A DNA stretch of 64,000 bases from Cherax quadricarinatus (lineage: Eukaryota; Arthropoda; Malacostraca; Decapoda; Parastacidae): the NCBI RefSeq assembly GCF_038502225.1, contig NC_091292.1, positions 51,515,944-51,579,943 of the forward strand, written 5' to 3'. This document shows, piece by piece, positions 9,946 to 20,259 of the stretch (position 1 is the stretch's first letter; every line of letters begins with the position of its first letter). The notes under the pieces were generated by a model, which saw nothing but the letters and a program-made list of their open reading frames with translations, made no database searches and was not told the origin of the DNA. A program made the position numbers and the translations under genes.

Positions 9946-12053
9946 TCTACAACACATAGATTTAATCAAGTCCGATTAGATCTCACTTACCTTAGGAACA
10001 ACATTCTAAACAGCCTAGACCAAGACCACAACAATCACTGGTCACAACTCATACAACAAGCGGCCAAACAGCGTATTAAAAACACTAAAGCCTTCTGGAA
10101 CTTTATCAAAAAAATCAGAGGCACAACTCCTACCAACAAATTCAAACACATCACCCGCAACAACACACACATCTCAGACCCGCAGGCTGCTACTAACATC
10201 TTCAAACACATCTGGGAGAACATCTTACACCCTCACCCACCTCACCCTAACGTTATTCAACACATTCAGAACATAGAACACTGGAAAACTGCACACACAC
10301 AAGAAACAACACCAGATAGCCACATCCATCTGGACTCTCTTACCTCCTCCCAAGAACTCGACACTCCTTTCACCAACACAGACATTAAAACTCTCCTCAG
10401 ACACCTTCCTCCCAAGGCTCCTGGTGCCTCTGGCCTAAACCATATTACCCTAAAACACCTTCCTGACTCTATCATCACTGCCTACACTAACCTCCTCAAT
10501 GCCTCCCTTGCCTCTGGATACTTCCCTTCCCTCTTCAAAGCTGCTACTGCTATCCTCCTTCCTAAACCCAAAAAAGACCACTCTGATTCTAGAAATTATC
10601 GCCCTATCAGCCTCCTCGAAACTTTAGGAAAACTCTTTGAAAAACTCATCAACCATCGCCTTCACAGATACCTGGAACACAATTCTCTACTTTCTGATGG
10701 CCAGTTTGGCTTCAGAACACAGAGATCCACACAGGATGCCATTAACATCATTCTCAACTACATCCACATAAATACAAAACAAAGAAACAGGACAGCCCTG
10801 GTTGCAAAAGACGTTGAAAAAGCTTTTGACAGTCTGGCACGAAGGGCTCAAGTACAAACTCTGCACTAACTTTAACCTGCATCTCACTACTTGTAAACTT
10901 CTCTGCAACTTCCTAGACGGCCGTACCATGAGAATCAAATTCCAAGGCTGTTTGACTACTTCACACTAAATGCTGGAGTACCCCAGGGATCTGTCCTCTC
11001 CCCTACCCTCTACATTTTATACACTAACGACATCAAACTAGCCTATGCAGACAACTTATCACTCATGCCAATATAGATACACTCACACACAAAACACAAA
11101 ACGAGGTCGACAGGATTGCCATCTGGGAACAAAAATGGAGGATCAAATCCAATGCAGCTAAATCCAACATTACATATTTTAACTACAGGAAACGTGATCC
11201 TCCATTGCCTGTCGAGCTCAGAACAGCTGACACCCGCACTTACATCCCCATCGCACAATCTGTCACTGTCCTTGGCGTTAATCTTGACTACCTTCTTAGT
11301 TTACACGGACACATTCACTCAAGGCATGCCCTTGCGGGCCTCTACAAGCTGAAACATGCCTCTCAACGCACCAAACTACACCTCTACAAATCCCTAATAC
11401 GTCCTCTGATAACTTACTCTCCTCTAGCCCTCTCTTTTGCAGCAAAAACAAACTTACTTAAACTGCAGCGTGTCCAGAACAAGACGCTGCGCTGGGTGCT
11501 CGATGTCAGATGGGAGGACTTCGCCACAAGCGAGTCTCTCCATGCCCAATTAGACATCCCTGCGCTGAATCTGTACTGGAAGACGCTCAGTGACAGACAG
11601 ACAAACTTGAGACACGACATGACTACTGGACCTCTCTCCTTGACGAAGACATTCGCAGACCCACAAGCCAATGCAACCTTTTCTACTCCTTGCATGATTC
11701 TGCTCCTAACCCTATTTACAAATAACCTTGGATTCTCTGACAGGTACCATTCTCTGACCCACGTTCGCCTTAGCTTTAGGGATAAGACATGGCTCAAATT
11801 CTACACTCCTCTCTAGCGCTAATCTTCGCCTGTCCCGTCCTCACCGCTCACCCCACCGGAGTCCCAACAGAAGAGCCTGAATTTCTCTTCTCAATATCTG
11901 TCCCACGATCGCCTTCGCTGCTGGGTTAAGCCCTGGCTCTATTTCTACGACTAAGAACACTCCTCTCCAGCACTATTCTTCGTCTGTCCCGTCTTCCCCG
12001 CTCATCCCATTTGGGATCTTACCTGAACTTTCGTTCGTTCGTTCGTTCGTTCG
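9946..12053 (+). mobile_element. Jockey-like (APE-type) LINE inserted in PLE-1
   Basis: The start is set where PLE similarity breaks (about 9945) and the end where it resumes (12054, TTCCTTTTCGTTAG). Order: linker (9955-10380), RT fingers/palm with PPKAPGASGLNHITLKHLP and NYRPISLLETLGKLFEKL, then QFGFRTQRST and an altered catalytic block. After a frameshift near 10870 the VPQGSVLSPTLYILY box is readable, then a deletion leaves YADN where YADD is expected, so RT would be dead. The thumb/C-terminal domain reads from 11205 to 11816 (LITYSPLALSFAAKT, LQRVQNKTLRWVL). The 3' end carries a (TTCG)n run. No endonuclease domain: 5' truncated. Clade beyond the Jockey group is uncertain. Confidence 0.8.
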
Positions 12054-12056
12054 TTC
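12028..12056. repeat. (TTCG)n tail of the LINE
   Basis: About seven TTCG units at the junction between the LINE 3' end and the resumed PLE sequence. Short 3'-terminal microsatellites are common at LINE ends and help fix this boundary. Confidence 0.85.
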
Positions 12057-12082
12057 CTTTTCGTTAGTGTGACTTTGTAAAT

Positions 12083-12117
12083 GGTCCAGGTCGGACCGAA
12101 ACGTCGTCGTAAGCTCC
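12083..12117 (+). ncRNA. PLE terminal stem with GAAAC (hammerhead-like remnant)
   Basis: GGTCC (12083-12087), loop, GGACC (12093-12097), then GAAACGTCGTCGTAAG. The arrangement stem II-GAAA is that of a hammerhead core, but the CTGATGA box expected upstream is replaced by TTTGTAAAT. The same block occurs in PLE-2 (50970-50989) and PLE-3. Ribozyme activity is not claimed. Confidence 0.4.
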
Positions 12118-12180
12118 TCTCTTCTAGGTGCGGGTTATTTGTGTATCGTTCCAGTCACGGTATTGTGCCTTTTGTTATTT

Positions 12181-12191
12181 AGGCGCTCGTG
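12181..12191. repeat. Target-site duplication, right copy (PLE-1)
   Basis: Direct repeat of 8822-8832 (AGGCGCTCGTG). Confidence 0.9.
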
Positions 12192-12345
12192 GGACGGACT
12201 TCGAGAAACAGGAGGAACGTGCTGTTTATGCATCGGTCTTCTGGTAGTTGAGGTCTTGAGTCTTGAGAAGCTGGCAGTGGCTATGTCGCAGGAGAGGGTA
12301 GGCAGGCAGGAACATCAGAGGGCAGCTCACAGGTGGGAGTTATAG
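12192..12345 (+). other. Possible continuation of the BEL/Pao element
   Basis: By the target-duplication logic this DNA was continuous with the gag pseudogene before PLE-1 inserted. A frame with LLVVEVLSLEKLAVAMS is weakly reminiscent of the start of a Pao Pol, but no catalytic motif is visible, so the coding assignment is only a guess. Confidence 0.3.
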
Positions 12346-12359
12346 TAATAATACTAATA

Positions 12360-12540
12360 CTAATAAAAACAACAATATATTTATTTCTATAAGTACATGT
12401 ACAAGGTATACAGGCCTAGAAGACATCAATGACATACTACTATATAGAAAGCCCCTTATTATGCAGAGCATTTCGGGCAAATTAAGTCAGTTTTGTCCCA
12501 GGATGCGACCCACACCAGTCGACTAACACCCAGATACCAA
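12360..12540 (-). mobile_element. SINE-1 3' part with LINE-type tail
   Basis: CCCAGGATGCGACCCACACC here matches, in reverse complement, GGTGTAGGTAGCATCCTGGG of the SINE at 61262-61435, and matches CAGGATGCTACCCACAACAA at 17740 in the same orientation. Beyond it runs a tail (CATTTCGGGCAAATTAAG, TATTTCTATAAGTACATG) resembling the 3' end of the LINE at 34.7 kb, where TTTCGGGCAGACTTA occurs. A SINE that shares its tail with a partner LINE is the usual arrangement. The tRNA head is missing here. Confidence 0.65.
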
Positions 12541-13485
<945 letters not shown>

Positions 13486-13589
13486 CTGTAATCGCTATCA
13501 AAAGATTAATTTTCTTCCTCCTGAAACTCTTAGGCAGATTACCCTGGAAACATCTCATAGCCGAGTCTCAATACACTGAAATTATAAAA

Positions 13590-14048
13590 TAATTGTCTCA
13601 TCTTTCCTGGGAAGCCGAAACTCAATAACTACATCAGCTTCATAAGAGCATCAGAAAACTGTTAAGAGTGGCTGTCCCAGGTAAGAAGGTCATATTTATT
13701 TCATCCTTCCCTTGTTCATATATTTCTGTAGGTCATTCACAAACTATCTAAAACATCTGTATCAATTAGGCTATTCGCCATTTTCTGCCCTATCCATTAG
13801 TCTATGTAAGACATGATATTTGTTAATTTAGAAATCATAGGATTGGGAACAATTGCTAGAGAATGCTTTTTCTGATCGGTATCAAACTTTCACCAACAGA
13901 GGGTATTACTAAAACAAAGTTTGGCGTTCATTTTCAACTTTGTAAATTTCAATTTTCTATATTTTATCAACTACAGCAATAACTAGACAAAGTCTCTTCG
14001 AAGAGTAAGAACTGGTGTTTCATACTATGTTTATATTGATTTTTATGT
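13590..14048 (-). repeat. AT-rich DNA with ancient-satellite remnants
   Basis: TCTGATCGGTATCAAACTTT at about 13871 is a minus-strand copy of the ~150-bp satellite motif. The rest of the stretch shows no gene. Confidence 0.35.
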
Positions 14049-14050
14049 GC

Positions 14051-14138
<88 letters not shown>
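14051..14138. repeat. (GT)n microsatellite at a LINE 3' end
   Basis: Pure GT tract of about 88 bp that abuts the 3' terminus (CTCACCTAATTGTGGCTGCA) of the minus-strand CR1-like LINE. On the element's strand it is a (CA)n extension of the tail. Confidence 0.97.
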
Positions 14139-14139
<1 letters not shown>

Positions 14140-14140
<1 letters not shown>

Positions 14141-15384
14141 ACTCACCTAATTGTGGCTGCAGGAGTCGAGGCTCAGCTCCTGGTCCCGCCTCTTCACTGA
14201 TCGCTACTAGGTCCTCTCTTTGCTCCCTGACTTTTATCATTCCTAGTCTTAAAGCTATGCATGGTTCCTGCCTCCACTACATCATTTGCTAGACTATTCC
14301 ACTTCCTGACAACTCTATGACTGAAGAAATATTTCCTAACATCCCATGGACTCGTCTGAGTCTTCAACTTCCAATTGTGACCCCTTGTTTGTGTCCCTCT
14401 CTCTGGAACATCCTGTCTCTGTCCACCTTATCTAGTCCATGCAGTATTTTGTATGTCGTTATCATGTCTTCCCTAACCCTCTTGTCCTCCAGTGTCGTCA
14501 GGTCGATTTCCCTTACCCTTTCTTCGTAGGACAAGACCCTTAGCTCCGGAACAAACCTTGTTGCAAACCTTTGCACTTTCTCTAATTTCTTGACGTGCTT
14601 GACCAGGTGTGGGTTCCAAACTGGTGCTGCATACTCCAGTATGGGCCTGACGTACACAGTGTACAGTGTCTTGAACGAATCCATACTATGGTATCGGAAC
14701 GTTATTCTCAGGTTTGCCAGGCGCCCGTATGCTGCAGCAGTTATCTGGTTGATGTGTGCTTCGAGAGACGTGTTATGCTCACCCCCAAGTGAGTGAAGTT
14801 TGCAGTCTTTGTCCACCTAGCCTATACTCTGTCTGCGGTCTTCTTTGCTCGTCCCCAATCTTCGTGACTTTGCATTTGGAGGAGTTGAATTCGAGAAGCC
14901 AGTTGCTGGACCACGAATCCAGCCTGTCCAGGTCTGTTTGTAGACCTGCCTGATCCTCATCTGATTTAATTCTCCTCATTAACTTCACATCATCTGCGAA
15001 CAGGGACACTTCTGAATCGATCAGTTCCATCATGTCATTCACATATACCAAAAACAGCACTGGTCCTAGGACTAACCCCTGTGGGACCCCGCTCGTCACA
15101 GGCTCCCACTGTGATACCTCATCACGTACCATGACTCGTTGTTGTCTCCATGTCAGATATTTTCTGATTCATTGCAGTGCCCTTCCTGTTATACGCACCG
15201 GATCCTCCAGCTTCTGCACTAATCTCTTGTAAGGAACTGTGTCGAAGGCCTTCTTGCAGTCCAGAAAAATGCAATCAACCCACCCCTCTCTCTCGTGTCT
15301 TCTGTTACTTTGTCATAAAACTCCAGAAGGTTTGTGACACAGGATTTGCCTTACATGAATTCGTGCTGGTTATCGAGTCATAGC
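14140..15384 (-). pseudogene. CR1-like LINE-B, 5'-truncated RT
   Basis: Read on the minus strand: LDCKKAFDTVPYKRLVQKLE (palm, first catalytic Asp block) with a stop just after; GVPQGLVLGPVLFLVYVNDM; the catalytic SLFADDVKLMRRI with an intact ADD; then after a frameshift VRPILEYAAPVWNPHLVKHV and VPELRVLSYEERVREIDLTT in the C-terminal domain. The 3' UTR ends CAGCTCCTGG...TGCAGCCACAATTAGGTGAG and then (AC)n. Endonuclease and the N-terminal part of RT are missing. Stops and frameshifts make it inactive. Confidence 0.85.
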
Positions 15385-15482
15385 TCCTGGCCCCGCCTCT
15401 TCACTGGGCGCTACTGGGTCACTCTCCCCGCACCATGAACTTTATCATACCTGTGTGTGTGTGTGTGTGTGTGTGAGCGCGC
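15385..15482 (-). mobile_element. Second LINE-B 3'-UTR scrap plus (TG)n
   Basis: AGCTCCTGGCCCCGCCTCTT at 15387 repeats the 3'-UTR sequence at 14176 (AGCTCCTGGTCCCGCCTCTT). It then jumps to CTTTATCATACC and a short (TG)n run. A second, internally deleted tail of the same family lies directly behind the first. Confidence 0.75.
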
Positions 15483-15953
15483 GCGCACACAAATTTCCCA
15501 GTTTTAAAACAATTTTCTTAGAAAATTAAAGATAAAATATGTTTTCTTAAAGCATTTTATAGAATTTCAAACAGAATATAACTGAGAAAAGTAGAATGCG
15601 TTTTAAAGCAATTTTAAATGTAGTAATTAATTATAGACCTTCTTATTTTGTGGATAATAATGTTTCTGAGATAAGAGAATGCATCTTCTCTTTACCTTTC
15701 AAGTTTGAAAATTTGAGTTCTATAATTCCCAATTTTCCATATGATGACTTGTCAATGCATATTCTGATTCGTTTCAAATTTTCGCTGCTGATATTTAATT
15801 TCATTACAAATTTATGCGTCACTGTTCTATGACAGTCGCATATATTATGGTACAGGGGACCGGAGTTACCCAACACAGAGCCTTTCTGGGATCGTGCAAT
15901 GATCGAGATCAATTTAAATATTATGAGGAATTCTGAAAGAGAACCTTTATTAG
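15483..15953. other. AT-rich DNA, no gene called
   Basis: Opposing open frames at 15596-15832 and 15643-15912 overlap each other and show no family features. No repeats are recognised. Confidence 0.45.
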
Positions 15954-15954
15954 T

Positions 15955-16085
15955 TTACCTCTCCTTGATGCTGGTGAGGGGCTCTTGATCTAGGGAAATG
16001 GATCTGTGCTTCAGTTCCCTGAATGCCTTCCAATCCCCGCCCCCACAGGCGCTGCATAATCGCTACTGGTTTAGTGAAATGATAA
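15955..16085 (-). mobile_element. SINE-2 family copy
   Basis: TTGATGCTGGTGAGGGGCTC, then TTGATCTAGGGAAATGGATC and GGCGCTGCATAATC, in the same order and orientation as at 18405-18550 and inverted relative to 19497-19660. Length (about 130-160 bp), the AT-flanked borders and a box-B-like GATTCGATCC in the plus copy suggest a tRNA-related SINE. Confidence 0.7.
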
Positions 16086-16600
16086 TAATAATACGAGTTT
16101 ATCTGATTATTTCCATTTTTTCTTCCTCCAAAATTTTCTTATATATTCTTCTCATAACTCCGGAAAGCCTTATCCAATCGGCTTCAAAACTGTAAAGCTT
16201 GTGTACGGTCACCAGGTACCGAGTCTTGCAATAAGTGGCTGGTGCAGGTACCAGATGACTAGAGTTGTGAACCCATTTCCAGCATCCTGGAATGACTAGG
16301 ATAAGTTCGAACACTCGGTGGCGTAGCCTCAAAAGTGTCTCATAACTCGACAACGTAGAAGCGTAAAATACAGGTGTTTAAGTACAAATCTGAGCATGAA
16401 TTTTGAAGTTTTTATTCTCGTTCAGTCATGATAAATAAATTTCAAAGTTTACCTCTTCTGAGACGGCTTCAGTATTCAAAAACTGATGATTCTGACGGCC
16501 AGGATAGTACCCATTAAATTTTGTATGCGTGGAGGCAAATTTCTCAATATAGGAAATAGTTGGTTTAGAAAGACACGTAAGCAAACACTATAACATATTT

Positions 16601-16636
16601 ATTAGAAAACGTTTCGGTCCTGGAACCTTGATCACT
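16601..16636 (-). ncRNA. PLE-4 terminal stem with GAAAC (hammerhead-like)
   Basis: On the minus strand: GTGATCA, GGTTCC/GGACC stem with a short loop, GAAACG. Compared with a hammerhead core the first box is GTGATCA rather than CTGATGA, so this is a variant or decayed form. Confidence 0.4.
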
Positions 16637-16785
16637 TCTAACATACAGAGGTAGAAAGACATTATATATATAGGCGGAGAGTGAGATGTGACGCACATGA
16701 CCTGAGGAATGTCATAAGAACATAAGAATGGAGGAACACTGTAGAAGGCCTACTGGCCCATGCGAGGCGAGGGTAGACGATGAAA

Positions 16786-17100
16786 TCACGTGACTCCTGT
16801 GTTGTTGGGTTGGTGCTGCTTAAGTATCAGGTATGCCAATGCTTTTGAAATTTTGTAGTTTCCAGTGTTGCGTTCTATAGTGTCGGTGACGGTGATTAGT
16901 GAGGCTTCTAGGCACCGTCGGCGTCTGAGGTCTGGTTCGGTGAGAACGAGTTGTGCCTCGTTCCAGTTCATCAAATGCCCCGTGGACTCTCTGTGGAGGA
17001 CACAGGCGTACCTTACATCGTCTCTGTTAGAGGCATTTCGATGCTCATTCAGGCGGACTGCAAGATCTCTGCCTTGTCGGTATTTATTACCAAGGTTTAT
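16786..17100 (-). pseudogene. PLE-4 GIY-YIG endonuclease C-terminus
   Basis: The minus-strand reading contains YRQGRDLAVRLNEHRNASNR, the conserved GIY-YIG segment (xTGRxLxxRLxEH, here degenerate at the TG), then VLHRESTGHLMNWNEAQLVL and PDLRRRRCLEASLI, with the LExxLI helix typical of Penelope proteins. It ends with a TGA after NNTGVT at 16786. The upstream catalytic tyrosines and all of RT are missing, so this is a 5'-truncated fragment whose remaining frame is unbroken over about 100 codons, implying a fairly recent insertion. Confidence 0.85.
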
Positions 17101-17159
17101 ACCATAGGAAATAGTAAAAAGGAGCTAAAAATGGCTGGAATTCAAGTCATAACTGTAGA

Positions 17160-17695
17160 ATGATTCATGTGATAGGCTTCAAATTTTAACCACTTATAAT
17201 TTCCATTTTGCCAATTTTACTGAGTAGTGATATTCATTTATATTCAATAACTTATATGGATGATTCTTCCGATCGACTTTAAACCTTAATGACATTGTAC
17301 TGTGAAAGCGAGAGTATACTTCCTAAATTTACTCAGAATAGTTGCAGATTTATAGTTTTAATAAAATTACTAATGAACATGGAATCGTTGTTTCACAAGA
17401 ATTACTAGAAAATGACTTTTCTGATAGGCTTCAAACTTTCACCGTATGTGGACCTTATCTTAGCTATTTCTCTGAGCTGTTTAAGTACCAATTTACCAGT
17501 TTCACTAAAAAAAAAAACCATAACACGGGTGGAGCTTGAACTCGCGGTCAGAGAGTCTCACTAAATATGTTTCCTGTGCAGTATCTAGAGAAAGCTTCTT
17601 CTGAAACCCTAAATATTGGTATATCTTAATTTTAAGTTTATCTCAAATCTCAGTCTTATTTTAAACAATAAGGTTTCACAGTTTAAGAACTGTTA
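17160..17695 (-). repeat. Ancient ~150-bp satellite tract
   Basis: Minus-strand copies of the motif at about 17171 (GATAGGCTTCAAATTTTAAC), 17262 (TTCCGATCGACTTTAAACCT), 17420 (TCTGATAGGCTTCAAACTTT) and 17592 (TTCTTCTGAAACCCTAAATA). Spacing is irregular (about 90-170 bp) because of insertions and deletions. Confidence 0.5.
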
Positions 17696-17905
17696 TCCAA
17701 CTTCACCTTATTGCAAAGCCTAGTCCTAAGGTATAACCCCCACCCCCAGGATGCTACCCACAACAATCTATTAACACACAGGTACCTACTTACTGCCAGC
17801 AGATGTAAGGAAAAGTGCGCAAAGTTTCCACCCGTACCGAGGATCAAACCACGGATACTCGGTATATGCGCCGAGTGCGTTGCCAACCAAGCCACGGAAA
17901 AGCTA
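17696..17905 (-). mobile_element. SINE-1 copy with tRNA-like head
   Basis: On the minus strand the order is tRNA-like head (GTGGCTTGGTTGGCAACGC as box A region, GTGGTTTGATCCTCGG as box B region), a middle with TTTCCTTACATCTGCTGG, CAGTAAGTAGGTACCTGTGT, and GGTAGCATCCTGGGGGTGGG. The same order occurs on the plus strand at 61262-61435, and the 3' part at 12360-12540. It is transcribed, if at all, by RNA polymerase III and mobilised by a LINE. It is not a functional tRNA: the cloverleaf is not maintained. Confidence 0.8.
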
Positions 17906-18404
17906 ATCGTATTGATTTTGAACTGTTTGGATGTCAGTCTGCCAAATTTCGAAACCAATTTTACCGAACAGGATTTTATTTAAAAATGAAGATTCAATAT
18001 TTTAGTATAGGCTTCTAGAGAATTTGAAAAAAAAAAGAAAACTGAGATGATAAAAACTCGGGTTTTTGAGTTTTTTTTTTTTTTTGGAATATTACTTAAC
18101 ATTTTTCGTTTCTGTTTTCAAAAATTTCGTGTATAACTCGACATCTTATTCGATCAGCTGGATATTTACATCACTGGTGCACTGCATCGAGGAAGAGATT
18201 AACAGGATTATTATCATACGTGGGAGACTTGTGTACACTGGTACAAGTTTATTCCCAGAATCTGTTTCCGTGTAGGGAAATACAGGAAACCTCTCTGATC
18301 GGCTTCAAAATTTCAACACTGTTGTATCCACCATAATGTTAGTATTGTTAGCTGGATGTAGACGCTATTTAGCAACATTTAATTTCTAATGTACTTGTTT
18401 GCAC
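17906..18404. repeat. AT-rich DNA with ancient-satellite remnants
   Basis: Contains poly-A and poly-T runs and one copy of the satellite motif (CTCTGATCGGCTTCAAAATT near 18293, minus orientation). No gene seen. Confidence 0.4.
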
Positions 18405-18550
18405 TCTTGCCTTGATGCTGGTGCTGTGGGGCTCTTGATTCAAGAAACTGAATTATCCTCCTCTTACTTGACTCGAATCTGAATACATTACATTCAAGAG
18501 GCGCTACAGGACCCCTACTGTCTTAGCACTTTCTCTTGATTAATATACAA
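18405..18550 (-). mobile_element. SINE-2 family copy
   Basis: TTGATGCTGGTGCTGTGGGG, CTCTTGATTCAAGAAACTGA and GAGGCGCTACAGGACCCCTA align in order with the copy at 15955-16085. More diverged than that copy. Confidence 0.65.
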
Positions 18551-19496
18551 TACTAGTATATTACAGCCGAATCTCTAATAATATGGGTGAGAGAATTCTA
18601 GGCTTTAAGCCGTGAAGGTGCACATTTTCTTGGATTCTCTTCAATAACTGGAAAATGCCTCTTTTAGTCGCCTTTGAACTTTTAATACTGATTTTAGGTT
18701 GTGTAAGTTTAAATATGCTAGTTTTATTAATTAATCAAATTGGATTATGAAAAATAACTAGGAAAAAGTCTCTTCTGACTAGCAATAAATCACAGTGTTT
18801 GACTTTATTGACTTTATATATATTCACATAATATTTTTACAATGTGTCTTCAACACCATTGTAAAAAAATATATGTAATTTAGTTAGAGATTTAATAAAA
18901 CTTCATTGTTTAAACTCTGGTGAGTCTTACTAAGAGTAAAGTTTAGATTTTTTAAGGCTGGGAGGGTCAAAATCTGCATACCACCCTTCAGTATTGACAA
19001 TTTGAAAAAGTAAAAACTGAACTGTCAGACTTAATGTGATGGTACATCTAAAGATATTGGTTTCTCGGAGACATCAAAATTCTTCTTTAGTTTGACCTCA
19101 AAGCTCGAGTTTCTTAGTGGAAGGTTTTAATTAGATTTGGTCTGTGAATGCCATAATTTGCAAATTTTATTGGTAAAATTCAGTGAAGCATGAAGCCGCA
19201 AAGAATTTGAATTAACAGGTAACCAGCGTTCAAGGGCTGAAGCTTATCGGAAGCGCCATTCATAAACTATTGCATGTAAAGCAGCTTATAAATTTTTCGA
19301 TTTTTCATCCCAAAACATAAAATTGATAACTACAAAGGCCAAAATTAATCCTAACTTTTCCTTAAGTAAAACTGACCAGCCTTTAAGTTATGCAAAGAAT
19401 AAACAAAAAATCACCTATACAGCCTATACCCATGAAACCTTTAAACCTATTTCATAAAATAAAAATTGAAGGGAGTCACAATTGTTTAATTTTACT
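18551..19496. other. AT-rich DNA with scattered satellite remnants
   Basis: AAATGCCTCTTTTAGTCGCC near 18655 and AAAAGTCTCTTCTGACTAGC near 18773 are minus-strand echoes of the ~150-bp satellite; GAAGCTTATCGGAAGCGCCA near 19239 is a plus-strand echo, so orientation flips in this stretch. No gene seen. Confidence 0.4.
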
Positions 19497-19660
19497 CAGT
19501 GAGAAACACTAAGCCCGTAGGGTCACATAGCACCCGTTGAATGGGAGGTATTTAGATTCGATCCATGCTAGGTAAGGGATAAGTCCAGTTCCTTGGATCA
19601 GGAGCAACCGACTAGCACCAAGGGACCTCCTTGCAGAAAGCATAATCCAGTAAGTAATGC
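19497..19660 (+). mobile_element. SINE-2 family copy
   Basis: CCCGTAGGGTCACATAGCAC, then a box-B-like GATTCGATCC, TTCCTTGGATCAGGAGCAAC and CTAGCACCAAGGGACCTCCT. It is the reverse complement of the order seen at 15955-16085 and 18405-18550. Confidence 0.7.
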
Positions 19661-20259
19661 AAAATATTCTGCACTCAAAATTTAACAATATTTAACACTC
19701 CATTAACAATACCGATCTTTTTCTTTGGAGGATACACGAGTGTTGAAATTCTGAGGGCGATCATACAGGACTTCTTAAAGTAATCTCATGGAAACCAGTC
19801 TCGGGAATTGTCTATATAAAACTGACCAGAGAGCACTTGCACTAGTCAGTAGTTCCAGGTACCTTCACTAATCTATGACCAGGACTGAAAACTTAATATT
19901 TCTATTCTGTTTAAAATTCTAGACAATTCTTCAAGAAAAAAGAACACGTGTTATTCAGTTTTTAACAAAGTTCGATTTGGTAAAAAATATCTACAAAATT
20001 GGCAAGTTGAAACATACGAAGAACAAATACAGTAAAGAAATATTACTTGACTTAAATGTTTGAAGCCAACCATGAAACACATTATCTAGTTATTATGAGG
20101 AAATGAATTTATTTAATGAAATTTGCAATTTAAAATTTAAATAGCTCAAAGTAAAAGCGAAACTTTCCTCTTATAAGACTATCGTAACTTAAAGTTTTAA
20201 GTCTATCAGAAATGGCACTCTCCAAGAACTGTTCTAACCTATAGGCATGACCTACTTCC

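Larger units (their letters stand above)
8833..12179. mobile_element. Penelope-like element PLE-1, inverted two-armed copy
   Basis: The left arm (8833 to about 9520) and the right arm (about 9545-9945 plus 12054-12179) are inverted copies of the same PLE 3' region: GIY-YIG endonuclease C-terminus, a T/C-rich UTR with trinucleotide runs, and a terminus with GGTCC-loop-GGACC, GAAACGTCGTCGTAAG and GCGGGTTATTTGTG. The right end extends about 36 bp further (TCCAGTCACGGTATTGTGCC), which the left end lacks. The whole is flanked by a perfect 11-12 bp target duplication inside a BEL/Pao gag, so it integrated as one unit. Inverted partial copies are a known PLE habit. A Jockey-like LINE later split the right arm. 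Confidence 0.85.
16560..17107 (-). mobile_element. Truncated Penelope-like element PLE-4
   Basis: Minus-strand order: GIY-YIG endonuclease C-terminal coding part (17107 to 16786), UTR with the shared tail TCTTATGTTCTTATGAC, an ATATATATA run, then GTGATCAAGGTTCCAGGACC followed by GAAACGTTTTCTAATAAATA. The RT is lost. The terminal stem-GAAAC block resembles the other PLE termini in this window, but the family is different from PLE-1/2/3. Confidence 0.8.

Noticed and set aside
14015..14292. Open frames of poly-Cys-Val and Thr-His
   Set aside because: They are translations of (GT)n and (CA)n.
14756..15383. Plus-strand frames opposite LINE-B
   Set aside because: Antisense shadows of the LINE-B RT.
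15643..15912. 89-codon minus-strand frame
   Set aside because: Overlaps an equally open plus-strand frame; no family features.
17830..17905. tRNA gene
   Set aside because: Box A and box B are present but the cloverleaf is not intact, and the head belongs to a repeated SINE with a long body.
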